64,000 nucleotides of DNA, taken from contig NZ_FQXB01000002.1 in the NCBI RefSeq assembly GCF_900129845.1, positions 62,001-126,000 of the forward strand. Reading direction: 5' to 3'. The translations under genes were made by a program, and so were the position numbers. Below are positions 53,577 to 62,040 of this stretch, one piece after another (position 1 is the stretch's first letter; each line of letters opens with the position of its first letter). Under the pieces are notes generated by a model. It was not told the DNA's origin. It did no database searches and worked only from the letters and a program-made list of their open reading frames with translations. Origin of the DNA: Cognatiyoonia sediminum. GTDB taxonomy: Bacteria; Pseudomonadota; Alphaproteobacteria; Rhodobacterales; Rhodobacteraceae.

Positions 53577-54104
53577 TTAGTCGTCAACGCTGTCCAAGTA
53601 AGCAATCAGGTCAGCGCGATCTGTGGCACTACGAAGTCCATTGTAGTTCATCGCCGTACCTGGTGCCCAACCCTTTGGGTTTTCGATGAAGTAGAACAAG
53701 TTCTCTTCTGTCCAAGTGTCAGCGACGGCCACAAGTGCACCGGAGTAGCCAAAACCTTCTTCTGTTCCGACGGAGCGACCGACAACGCCGTAAAGGGACG
53801 GGCCGGTGCCATTCACACCAGGCTCAAGCGCGTGGCAAGACCGGCAGTTTCTCCACAGGCCTTCGCCGTCCTCTGCGCTCGCAGATGCCATCAGCACTTC
53901 GACATCGACTTCTTCTTCTTCGACGACTTCAACCTCTTCGGTCTCAACCTCGATAACATACCCTTGAGCATGTTCTTCGCCATGACCGCCGTGGTCGTCA
54001 CCAACGTGATAGATGATCTCTGCCGCCCAAGCGCCAAGCAAAAAGATCAACAGCGATCCGCACAAGGCGCCGCCCGCTTTTGTCAATGTCATTGTGTCGA
54101 ACAT
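53577..54104 (-). CDS. Membrane-anchored cytochrome c (cytochrome cy / c552 type)
   Basis: A 175-aa class-I c-type cytochrome with an uncleaved N-terminal helix (residues ~10-28, GALCGSLLIFLLGAWAAEIIY) followed by a flexible acidic linker (~35-70, dominated by Glu and Val) and a haem domain: CRSCH haem attachment, GPSLYGVVGR, and axial Met in APGTAMNYNG. This layout is that of Rhodobacter cytochrome cy and Paracoccus c552, which carry electrons from bc1 to terminal oxidases at the periplasmic face. ATG 54104 is preferred; ATG 54116 adds four residues. It is divergent from pheA. Confidence 0.92.
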   Translation of the reverse strand: MFDTMTLTKAGGALCGSLLIFLLGAWAAEIIYHVGDDHGGHGEEHAQGYVIEVETEEVEVVEEEEVDVEVLMASASAEDGEGLWRNCRSCHALEPGVNGTGPSLYGVVGRSVGTEEGFGYSGALVAVADTWTEENLFYFIENPKGWAPGTAMNYNGLRSATDRADLIAYLDSVDD

Positions 54105-54235
54105 GTCGCGTTCCATTCCGTTCGGTATTTTCGCGCTATCTACAAGGTTCCCATTGGCAGTTGCAAGGTATACTGGCGCGACGAAATGCCCAAAATGGGC
54201 AAACAGCTAAATTTGTGTGTGTGGAGGACACTGCC

Positions 54236-55078
54236 ATGTCCAAGAAAATCGCATTTCAAGGTGAATTAGGGGCCTATGGGCACGAGGCTTGCGTCGCCGC
54301 GCGGCCTGATCATGAGCCTTTGCCCTGTCCGACCTTTGTTGATGCGATTGAGTCGGTTCGCAAGGGCGACGCCGATTTGGGCATGATTGCCGTCGAAAAT
54401 TCCACTTATGGCCGCGTGGCAGACGTACATTCTCTCTTGCCGGAAAGCGGCCTGCAGATCGTGGATGAGGCGTTTGTGCGCGTTCACGTCAATCTTCTCG
54501 GGCATCCAGATGCTACTTTGAACGACATCACCGAAGCGCATGGGCATCCGGTTATCCTGCCTCAATGCGGGAAATTCTTGCGGGAGAATGATATCAGACC
54601 TGTTGGTTCGACCGACAATGCCCGTGCCGCACGCGAGGTCGCAGCCGATGGTGACGTCACAAAAGCCGCGCTCGCCTCAGAACTTGCCGCAGACATCTAT
54701 GGTCTCAACATCCTCGCACGCCACATTGAAGATCATGATCGAAACACCACGCGTTTCTTGGTCATGAGCCGCGAGCCAGATTACCGCCGCCGCGGCGATC
54801 ACGGAATGATGACCAGTTTCGTCTTCCGCGTCCGCAACATTCCCGCATCGCTCTACAAAGCCATGGGCGGTTTCGCGACAAACGGCGTAAACATGACAAA
54901 ACTGGAAAGCTATATGGTCGGTGGTCAATTCACCGCCACGCAGTTCTACGCGGAGATTGAAGGCCATCCTGACGACCGTAACGTCCAACTCGCCTTAGAA
55001 GAACTCGATTACTTCACGGACCTTGTGACGTTGCTCGGTGTCTACCCAGCAGCGGCGCGCCGTCACGAACGCGACTAG
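54236..55078 (+). CDS. pheA: Prephenate dehydratase
   Basis: A 280-aa monofunctional prephenate dehydratase without chorismate mutase. IAFQGELGAYGHEAC, GMIAVENSTYGRV, the TRF motif in NTTRFLVMSREP, and a C-terminal ACT domain with LESYMVGGQFTATQFYAEIEGHP (Phe-binding ES motif) are visible. It makes phenylpyruvate for phenylalanine synthesis and is probably feedback-inhibited by Phe. ATG 54236 follows GGAGGACACTGCC; the longer frame from 54080 overlaps the divergent cytochrome gene and is rejected. It is convergent with the SRPBCC gene (1-bp gap). Confidence 0.95.
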   Translation: MSKKIAFQGELGAYGHEACVAARPDHEPLPCPTFVDAIESVRKGDADLGMIAVENSTYGRVADVHSLLPESGLQIVDEAFVRVHVNLLGHPDATLNDITEAHGHPVILPQCGKFLRENDIRPVGSTDNARAAREVAADGDVTKAALASELAADIYGLNILARHIEDHDRNTTRFLVMSREPDYRRRGDHGMMTSFVFRVRNIPASLYKAMGGFATNGVNMTKLESYMVGGQFTATQFYAEIEGHPDDRNVQLALEELDYFTDLVTLLGVYPAAARRHERD

Positions 55079-55079
55079 A

Positions 55080-55544
55080 TTACTTTGCTGACTGGTAACG
55101 TGTCTCTAAAACTTCCGCGAAATCGCTGACGCGGCGCTTAAACCGATTGGTTAGATTGGTTTTGGCTAGCTTTAGGGACTGGATCAGCAAGCGTGCAGAA
55201 AGTGTTTTGGGTCTAATGTCGATCGATGCCGCGATCCTTGTGCGATTCTGAGATAATGGGACGACTTCCAAGACAGTCTCACCTTCAAGACCATCCGATT
55301 TGCTGGAAACACGAACGATCGAGGGTGGTGTCTGCTCTTCAACCGTCGCACGCAACTTCCGATCCTTGCCTCTATAAGTGAAGGCCACGTCCCACGCGGA
55401 CCCAACTTTGTAATCACCACTATCGACCCGCCTAACGTCCGCACCACGCCGCAGGGCCTGCCGTTCATAGCTTTGAAAATCAGTGATTTGCTGAAAGACA
55501 AACTCTGCAGGTGCCTCTACATCTTCTCTCGCGCTGAATTTCAT
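55080..55544 (-). CDS. SRPBCC (START-like) family protein
   Basis: A 154-aa protein with the SRPBCC fold signature: EDVEAPAEFVFQQITDFQSYER at the N-terminus, a long central beta-sheet (KVGSAWDVAFTYRGKDRKLRATVEEQ) and a C-terminal helix (LLIQSLKLAKTNLTNRFKRRVSDFAEVL). Members bind hydrophobic ligands; no specific ligand can be named. It is 15 bp downstream of nudC on the same strand, so likely co-transcribed. Confidence 0.82.
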   Translation of the reverse strand: MKFSAREDVEAPAEFVFQQITDFQSYERQALRRGADVRRVDSGDYKVGSAWDVAFTYRGKDRKLRATVEEQTPPSIVRVSSKSDGLEGETVLEVVPLSQNRTRIAASIDIRPKTLSARLLIQSLKLAKTNLTNRFKRRVSDFAEVLETRYQSAK

Positions 55545-55559
55545 GTCTTGTCTTCGTCC

Positions 55560-56504
55560 TCAGTCCAAACGATCGGCTAGCCAGTTTTCCAATAGAAAAT
55601 GCGCAATAGCGCCTTTCCTTGCAGGTAAGATAGTCGGATGATCGCCCGCGAAAACCTCTGCCATCTCTTCGCGTGTGCACCAAAGCGCATCATCGAGCTC
55701 TTCGGGGTCAACTTTTATCTGGTCGTTTAGTGCTTCACCATAGCAACCCATCATAAGGGATGACGGGAATGGCCAAGGTTGGCTGGCAAGATATCCAACC
55801 TCTCCAACCTCGATCCCGGCTTCCTCGAAAACCTCGCGACGCACGGCGGCTTCCATGGTCTCTCCCGGCTCGATAAAGCCGGCCAAAAGCGAATACATTC
55901 CGTCTGGCCACCCGTGGGACCTACCTAAGAGAACTGAATTTCCCTTTGTTATCAGCATGATAACAACCGGATCAGTACGTGGAAAATGATGTGCGCCGCA
56001 GGCCGGACAATCCCGCTGCCAACCATCCAATTGCATCTCACTTAAGTGACCGCACTTCGAACAGAACTGATGGGTTTCATGCCAACCCAGTATCGCTTTG
56101 GCTGTGGCCGCCAGTTCGGCATCTCTTGCAAAAAACTTTGCCATGTGGAGACGAAGTTCAACGAAAATGTTGCTGTCGGGCAAGCTCGGATGCGACTGCT
56201 CGGTTTTGTCTGCGAACGTGTCGAGATCCGACACATCCGTCTCGGGTTCCCAGTTCGAGATATCGACAGCGAAAATCAATTTGCCCTCATCGACGCCGAG
56301 AAAGACAGGTGGGTGCTTGGGGTCGTTAAGAATTGGATGGGTTTCGCCAACACGAACCAAAGCTGCATCTTCGATGAGAACCTTGCCGCGCCACAAAACG
56401 ATAAAATCTGCGCTTTCAAAGTCGGCAGCAGCCAACTTGCCTCGTCGTTCAGCGGCCCGATCCAAGCCGGACCCACCGAATGTAACCTGCTCTGCAATTT
56501 TCAT
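55560..56504 (-). CDS. nudC: NADH pyrophosphatase (Nudix, NudC family)
   Basis: A 314-aa NudC-type enzyme that hydrolyses NAD(H) to NMN(H) and AMP and can remove NAD caps from RNA. A zinc ribbon (CSKCGH and CPACGAHH) precedes the Nudix box GFIEPGETMEAAVRREVFEEAGIEVG and the family-specific SQPWPFPSSLMMGC. ATG 56504 is chosen although the RBS is weak; a TTG at 56555 would add 17 residues. It is divergent from the metallophosphatase gene and leads the SRPBCC gene. Confidence 0.92.
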   Translation of the reverse strand: MKIAEQVTFGGSGLDRAAERRGKLAAADFESADFIVLWRGKVLIEDAALVRVGETHPILNDPKHPPVFLGVDEGKLIFAVDISNWEPETDVSDLDTFADKTEQSHPSLPDSNIFVELRLHMAKFFARDAELAATAKAILGWHETHQFCSKCGHLSEMQLDGWQRDCPACGAHHFPRTDPVVIMLITKGNSVLLGRSHGWPDGMYSLLAGFIEPGETMEAAVRREVFEEAGIEVGEVGYLASQPWPFPSSLMMGCYGEALNDQIKVDPEELDDALWCTREEMAEVFAGDHPTILPARKGAIAHFLLENWLADRLD

Positions 56505-56627
56505 AACGAAGACATGACATCGCTCAGATTGAGCCGCAATCATCTGGATAAGCAAACTGGTTACTTTTTTGTGTTTGTGGCGATTTCTTCTTTTACTTTA
56601 ACGGCGACACAACTTTATGTTGAGTGA

Positions 56628-58379
56628 ATGAGAAATTTAAACTTAAAGTTGATATGCACGACAGACCTGCATATGGAGTTGTTCGGCTACGACTACCTGA
56701 TGGACAAACCAAATCCAGATCGCGGGCTTCTAAAATTAGCTTCAACGATAATGGCGCATCGTATCGGCAAAAACAGTTTGCTATTCGACAATGGTGATTT
56801 TCTCCAAGGCACGCCACTTGCTGATGAAATCGCTCCTTCAAGCCAACACCTTCTCGCCGAAGCCTTCAACGAGCTAGGATATGATGCAATCACGCTCGGC
56901 AATCACGATTTTGACTATGGACTAGACGTACTTGAGGGTTTCTTGCACCAGCTCGATGCACCTGTGGTCGGATCCAATATTTCTGGCACCCCGGATTCTG
57001 TAAAAAGCCACTTAGTGATGAACCGCACCTTTCGGTGTGAGGATGGTTCAAGGGCAGAGATACGCATAGGGGTGATCGGTTTGTTGCCTCCTCAAACGAC
57101 TGTTTGGAATGCGCATTGCCTCAAAAAGAGAGTTGTTATCGAAGATATCGTGGAAGCAGCAAAGCGCGCGGCAGAAAATGCCAGAGAAGATGGTGCCGAC
57201 ATAGTCATCGCTTTGGCGCACGCGGGCCTGGATCAATCGGCGCCTCACCATTTGATGGAGAACGCGCTAGTACCACTTAGTCATCTGAAGTGCCTCGACG
57301 CCATTTTTGGTGGTCATACCCATGAGTGGTTCGAGACGCATAGCAACCATGTCAGCTCCCGGCTCGGTTCAGTCCCAGTCGTACAGTCCGGTTCCAACGC
57401 CTGCGGGTTCGGCGTCATAGACCCGACCCTTAGCGAGCACCCCACTTGGTCGGTCGTTAGCTTCGAAACACAGTTGGAGCGTCCCAAATCGGACACACCC
57501 AATCCTAAGCTTTTCGGTTATATTCTAGATGCCCATCAAAGAGTAAGAGAAAAACTCGCCAAGCCTGTTGGAGCCTCCTCTCGACCTTTAAGCAATCATT
57601 TCTCAATGATTGGGTTCGACGATGGGATAAAGTTGGTGCATGAAGCTCTTCTAGAGCATGCCACGCATATTACTGACGAGCTCGGCCTTCCCACTACAGC
57701 CTGCTATACTTCTTTCAGTTCTGACGGCGCTTTTGGGTCTAAGAAATTTCTCAACACAGAAGGCCGCATCATTCGTGAACGCGATCTTTCGTCGATAGTT
57801 CCGTTCAATAACCCTATATGCGTCATTGGAACGACGACCGAACGGCTTAGGAAATGGATATCAGAGTCATCGATTTTCCTAAACGAAATCGCTCCAAGAC
57901 AGAACTCGCAGGCGTTGCTTAGCGGAAAAAGCCCGTCATACTTTTTTGACCAATTCTCCAGCATCAGCTACCAGATTGATCTTTCGCAAAGCGTGAATGA
58001 CCATCGACGTCGGATTCCGCGACTTGCTTGGAATGGTGAAGAACTCGAAAACGGCCAATCTTTAGCCGTCATCGCAAGCACATATCGTGCTTATGGTGGC
58101 GGTGGTTTTGTTTACACTAATCCCGATCAGACGATTTGGGAAAGTACGCAAGGTGCGCGAGACATAGTCGCAAAATACTTGGAGAACATTGGAACTTTCA
58201 ATCCGTGCGACGCGCCCCTCTGGACTTTTGCGCCGGTACCTGAAACCCAACTGACATTTGAACTTCCACGTTCTTATAGGGTCAAGCCGGCTATTAATGG
58301 CCTTTCACAAGTATCTGATGACGATACGACAATACGTTACCAACTTGACCTTCGAGAACTTGCGCCAACCGGCCAATGA
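56628..58379 (+). CDS. CpdB/UshA-type metallophosphatase lacking a signal peptide
   Basis: A 583-aa protein with an N-terminal calcineurin-like phosphatase domain (metal ligands in TTDLHMELFGYDY, DNGDFLQGTPL, TLGNHDFDYG, ALAHAG and GGHTHEW) and a C-terminal 5'-nucleotidase domain (ASTYRAYGGGGFVY). The closest known class is 2',3'-cyclic-nucleotide phosphodiesterase/3'-nucleotidase. These are normally periplasmic, but here the catalytic domain begins at residue ~9 and a TGA lies immediately before the ATG, so no signal peptide can be added. The gene looks more AT-rich than its neighbours. Substrate unknown; it ends 14 bp before the SRP RNA. Confidence 0.88.
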   Translation: MRNLNLKLICTTDLHMELFGYDYLMDKPNPDRGLLKLASTIMAHRIGKNSLLFDNGDFLQGTPLADEIAPSSQHLLAEAFNELGYDAITLGNHDFDYGLDVLEGFLHQLDAPVVGSNISGTPDSVKSHLVMNRTFRCEDGSRAEIRIGVIGLLPPQTTVWNAHCLKKRVVIEDIVEAAKRAAENAREDGADIVIALAHAGLDQSAPHHLMENALVPLSHLKCLDAIFGGHTHEWFETHSNHVSSRLGSVPVVQSGSNACGFGVIDPTLSEHPTWSVVSFETQLERPKSDTPNPKLFGYILDAHQRVREKLAKPVGASSRPLSNHFSMIGFDDGIKLVHEALLEHATHITDELGLPTTACYTSFSSDGAFGSKKFLNTEGRIIRERDLSSIVPFNNPICVIGTTTERLRKWISESSIFLNEIAPRQNSQALLSGKSPSYFFDQFSSISYQIDLSQSVNDHRRRIPRLAWNGEELENGQSLAVIASTYRAYGGGGFVYTNPDQTIWESTQGARDIVAKYLENIGTFNPCDAPLWTFAPVPETQLTFELPRSYRVKPAINGLSQVSDDDTTIRYQLDLRELAPTGQ

Positions 58380-58388
58380 GCCTATATC
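58360..58388 (+). promoter_or_regulatory. SRP RNA promoter inside the end of the phosphatase gene
   Basis: TTGCGC (58360-58365) and TATATC (58383-58388) have exactly 17 bp between them. The -10 ends 5 bp before the SRP RNA 5' stem at 58394. The -35 lies in the last codons of the metallophosphatase gene. Confidence 0.65.
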
Positions 58389-58393
58389 TAACA

Positions 58394-58491
58394 GTGAGAG
58401 GTTGGCGCGGGCAAGTGCCTCGCCAACCTGGTCAGGACCGGAAGGTAGCAGCCACAACGAGCCCCACTTGGGTCGATGTCCAACCTCTCAC
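58394..58491 (+). ncRNA. ffs: Small bacterial SRP RNA (4.5S RNA)
   Basis: The 98-nt segment has terminal arms GTGAGAGGTTGG and CCAACCTCTCAC that pair perfectly, and the diagnostic apical domain GTCAGGACCGGAAGGTAGCA with its GGAA tetraloop and Ffh-binding internal loop. It is the RNA of the signal recognition particle and lies, as in related genomes, upstream of dnaX-ybaB-recR. Ends are set by the stem and are approximate by a few bases. Confidence 0.95.
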
Positions 58492-58660
58492 CTCATCAAC
58501 CCGCGCGTTTTGCGCCCCACCAGACGACGGAGGAATGTTCATGGGCATTGTAACGCTGCTCCCAGTCGTGGTGCGCTGAGCTTCATTTGCCACCTCGATT
58601 GGAAATTGAGCGTCAAGATGCGTCTTGGCACCAATCTTTCTATTCTCTGAGGGCAAAATA

Positions 58661-59695
58661 TTGACACCCACCTATTCACTCTCCGACCTCGGTTGGTCAG
58701 CTTTTTTCCTGTCGCAACTTGATCTGGACGAGTTGGTGACGACAACACCGGCACGCGTCAGTAGCGTCCACCGCGACCGAATTTCTGTTCTGACAGAAGC
58801 AGGGCCAACTGACCTCGTTACAGAAACTGGCGTATCGACCGGCGATATCGCTGTTGGCGACTGGGTTCTCTCACACCCAACCGAACACCGCGTCGTTCGG
58901 CAATTGGACCGCAAAAGCACGTTGCAACGCGGGTCAGAACATCACGTGCGGGAACGACAGCTGATCGCCGCGAACCTCGACACGCTTTTCATCACTACGT
59001 CCTGCAATGCAGATTTCAACGTCGCGCGATTGGAACGCTACCTCGCTTTGGCGCATGATGCCGACGTCACACCCGTCATTTTGATCACCAAAGCTGATCA
59101 GGTGGACGATCCCTCCACTTACGTCGATGAGGCCCAAAAACTCGGCCGTAGCCTCGAAGTGATTGCCATGAACGCAAAACAGACCGAAAGCGCTGAGTTG
59201 CTCACTCCATGGTCCGGCAAAGGGCAAACAGTGGCCTTGGTCGGATCGTCTGGCGTTGGAAAAACAACGCTGACAAACGCCCTTACGGGCGGCAAAGCAG
59301 CAACCCAAGGTATTCGCGAGGACGACGCGCGCGGGCGGCACACCACCACCGGACGCAGTCTACACGCCCTGCCTTCTGGCGGCTGGCTCATCGACACGCC
59401 GGGAATGCGCGGGCTTGGGGTCGCTGACGTCAGCTACGGCATTGATGCGACGTTTCCCGAAATCTCGGAACTCGCCGGCCAATGCAAATTCCGCGACTGC
59501 AAACATGAAGGCGAACCCGGTTGTGCTGTTATGGCAGCAATCGAGCGCGGAGAAATCGATCCTGACCGCCTGCGCCGTTACCAAAAGTTGAAACGCGAAG
59601 ATTACTACGCCTCCGAAACCGTGGCAGAGGCACATATTCGCCAACGCAAATTCGGCAAAATGGTCAAATCCGCGATGAAAAAGAAAGCGCGCTAA
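58661..59695 (+). CDS. rsgA: Small ribosomal subunit biogenesis GTPase RsgA
   Basis: A 344-aa circularly permuted GTPase that checks late 30S maturation. An OB fold is N-terminal, then G4 TKAD, G1 GSSGVGKTTL and G3 DTPGMRG in the permuted order, and a C-terminal zinc finger (CKFRDCKHEGEPGC). I choose the TTG at 58661 after TGAGGGC, which gives the family length; a TTG at 58625 adds 12 residues. The 169 bp between the SRP RNA and rsgA hold nothing I can name. Its stop interlocks with that of the convergent phosphatase gene (4 bp). Confidence 0.93.
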   Translation: MTPTYSLSDLGWSAFFLSQLDLDELVTTTPARVSSVHRDRISVLTEAGPTDLVTETGVSTGDIAVGDWVLSHPTEHRVVRQLDRKSTLQRGSEHHVRERQLIAANLDTLFITTSCNADFNVARLERYLALAHDADVTPVILITKADQVDDPSTYVDEAQKLGRSLEVIAMNAKQTESAELLTPWSGKGQTVALVGSSGVGKTTLTNALTGGKAATQGIREDDARGRHTTTGRSLHALPSGGWLIDTPGMRGLGVADVSYGIDATFPEISELAGQCKFRDCKHEGEPGCAVMAAIERGEIDPDRLRRYQKLKREDYYASETVAEAHIRQRKFGKMVKSAMKKKAR

Positions 59696-60180
59696 GTACT
59701 GCACTCAGACGCCCAAGCAAATTGGGCGTCTGTCTCAACCGCACAAGACCGCGCCTTGCGCAACCGCGCCAATGCTTGGCTTGGCTCTTCTCCCAAAGCA
59801 ACCATCATCCGTAAAATCGCCATCCCGGATCGGCCGCATCCGCCATAGCAATGCGCCAACACGCGGCCCCCGTCGTCTAGTACATCCAAAGCCTGCGCTT
59901 CGACCTCGGGCCATATCAGCATGGTGTTTGCGGTCGGGGTGCCAAAATCAGTAATCGGCACATGCCGCCACGCCACATCAGCCGCCTGCAAATCCTTCTC
60001 CAGTGCATCAGCGCCAACGCGTTCCATTTCCGGCAGACCCGTCATCGAAATCACCAAATCTGGTGCCCATCTCAAAAGAACCGACACATCGCGCTCATAG
60101 GCCCCAGAACGCCCAGGGATCGGCGCGATTGCCCCGACACCCTGCCCTATAGGCACCTCAAAGATGGAATAATCCGACAT
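59692..60180 (-). CDS. Protein-tyrosine-phosphatase-fold protein
   Basis: A 162-aa cytoplasmic protein with a Cx5R phosphatase loop (HCYGGCGRSGM) and the upstream general-acid candidate in PITDFGTP. DLVISMTGLPEMERVGADAL resembles the CDKN3-like dual-specificity group. It probably acts on a phosphate ester, but the substrate is unknown. It is convergent with rsgA (4-bp interlock) and divergent from dnaX (108 bp). Confidence 0.82.
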   Translation of the reverse strand: MSDYSIFEVPIGQGVGAIAPIPGRSGAYERDVSVLLRWAPDLVISMTGLPEMERVGADALEKDLQAADVAWRHVPITDFGTPTANTMLIWPEVEAQALDVLDDGGRVLAHCYGGCGRSGMAILRMMVALGEEPSQALARLRKARSCAVETDAQFAWASECST

Positions 60181-60288
60181 GGCCCTGCCCTATCTCAACA
60201 CCCGCGTAACTTCCACCCTTCCCCATGGACGTTGCAGCCTACACCCCGTAACCTGCCAAAGTTGATCCGAATCCAGTTAAGGCCCCGT

Positions 60289-62040
60289 ATGTCCGACCAA
60301 CCCGCCTATCAAGTTCTCGCCCGCAAATACCGGCCAGAAACATTCGCGGATTTGGTGGGCCAAGACGCCATGGTCCGCACCCTGAAAAACGCGTTCGACG
60401 CGGATCGCATAGCGCAAGCCTTCATCATGACTGGCATCCGCGGCACCGGCAAAACCACCACCGCCCGCATCATCGCCAAGGGCATGAACTGCATCGGGCC
60501 AGACGGCAACGGTGGACCAACAACGGAGCCTTGCGGCGTCTGCGAACACTGTACAGCGATCATGGAAGGCCGCCATGTCGACGTGATGGAAATGGACGCG
60601 GCGTCCCGAACCGGCGTCGGAGATATTCGCGAGATTATCGACAGCGTACACTACCGAGCGGCCTCTGCCCGCTACAAGATCTACATCATCGACGAAGTAC
60701 ACATGCTCTCCAAGAACGCGTTCAACGCGCTGTTGAAGACGCTGGAGGAGCCGCCCGAGCACGTCAAATTCATCTTTGCCACGACTGAAATCCGGCAAGT
60801 GCCGGTTACAGTTCTGTCCCGCTGTCAGCGGTTCGATCTGCGCCGAATCGAACCAGAGATAATGATTGCGCTGCTGCGCAAGATCGCCACTGCTGAGAGT
60901 GCAGAAATCAGCGATGACGCCCTCGCCCTGATCACCCGCGCTGCCGAAGGGTCTGCCCGCGACGCCACATCGCTTCTCGATCAGGCGATCAGCCATGGTG
61001 CTGGCGAAACAACCGCCGATCAGGTTCGCGCTATGCTCGGCCTAGCAGATCGTGGGCGTGTGCTCGACCTTTTTGATATGATCTTGCGCGGTGAAGCGGC
61101 GGCCGCCCTGACCGAACTTTCCGCGCAATACGCGGACGGCGCAGACCCTATGGCGATCCTCCGTGATCTTGCCGAAGTCGCCCATTGGGTCAGCGTCATC
61201 AAAATCACCCCGGACGCCGCCGAAGACCCAACCGTTAGCCCCGATGAACGCACCCGCGGTCAAGCCATGGCCAGCTCATTACCGATGCGCGTGATGTCAC
61301 GCATGTGGCAAATGCTTCTGAAAGCTCTGGAAGAGGTCGCCATGGCCCCCAATTCCATGATGGCCGCCGAAATGGCCATCATCCGGCTGACTCATGTGGC
61401 AGACCTACCGACGCCCGATGAATTGGTCAAAAAGCTACAAGACAGCACGCCACCTCCAACGGGCGGACCAGGCGGCGGTCTCCGCCACACGCCAACCGCG
61501 CCCACGGATCAGGCCACTTCAACAACACCGGCCCCGACCCATTCGGCACCCTCTGGCCCATCTGCCAGCGCTGCGAACGCGCCGGAACTTGCGCAAGACG
61601 CGCTTGCGCATTACGCGCTGTTTGAAGACGTGGTTGAGCTGATCCGCACCCACCGTGACGTCAAACTCCTTGTCGAAGTCGAAACCGGCTTGCGCCTCGT
61701 CAGCTATCAACCCGGCCGCATCGAATTTACGCCCTCCGACGCGGCTCCCAACGATCTCGCGCAACGCCTCGGCTCCCGCCTTCAAGCTTGGACGGGCAAT
61801 CGCTGGGTGGTCACGGTCACCGCCGACGGAACCACAGCAACCATCGCAGAAACACGCGACGCCAAAGATTTGGAAGTGCGGAAAGAGGCAGAAACCCACC
61901 CAATGGTGCAGGCCGTTGTTGCCGCATTCCCGAAAGCCAAAATCACAGAAATCCGCACCCAAGCCGAAGCCGAACAAGACGCCATGGCTGATGCACTGCC
62001 GGAAGTTGACGAGGAATGGGACCCATTCGACGACGCCTGA
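60289..62040 (+). CDS. dnaX: DNA polymerase III subunits gamma/tau
   Basis: A 583-aa clamp-loader ATPase. YQVLARKYRPETFADLVGQ, Walker A GIRGTGKTTTARI, the zinc-binding CGVCEHC region, Walker B IYIIDEVHMLS and the sensor SRCQRFDLRR are clear; a Pro/Ala/Thr-rich linker (~390-440) leads to the tau-type C-terminal domain. ATG 60289 is chosen; the frame from 59962 lies opposite the phosphatase gene and is rejected. I see no clear slippery site, so I cannot say whether a short gamma form is made. The next gene overlaps its end by 25 bp in another frame. Confidence 0.96.
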   Translation: MSDQPAYQVLARKYRPETFADLVGQDAMVRTLKNAFDADRIAQAFIMTGIRGTGKTTTARIIAKGMNCIGPDGNGGPTTEPCGVCEHCTAIMEGRHVDVMEMDAASRTGVGDIREIIDSVHYRAASARYKIYIIDEVHMLSKNAFNALLKTLEEPPEHVKFIFATTEIRQVPVTVLSRCQRFDLRRIEPEIMIALLRKIATAESAEISDDALALITRAAEGSARDATSLLDQAISHGAGETTADQVRAMLGLADRGRVLDLFDMILRGEAAAALTELSAQYADGADPMAILRDLAEVAHWVSVIKITPDAAEDPTVSPDERTRGQAMASSLPMRVMSRMWQMLLKALEEVAMAPNSMMAAEMAIIRLTHVADLPTPDELVKKLQDSTPPPTGGPGGGLRHTPTAPTDQATSTTPAPTHSAPSGPSASAANAPELAQDALAHYALFEDVVELIRTHRDVKLLVEVETGLRLVSYQPGRIEFTPSDAAPNDLAQRLGSRLQAWTGNRWVVTVTADGTTATIAETRDAKDLEVRKEAETHPMVQAVVAAFPKAKITEIRTQAEAEQDAMADALPEVDEEWDPFDDA

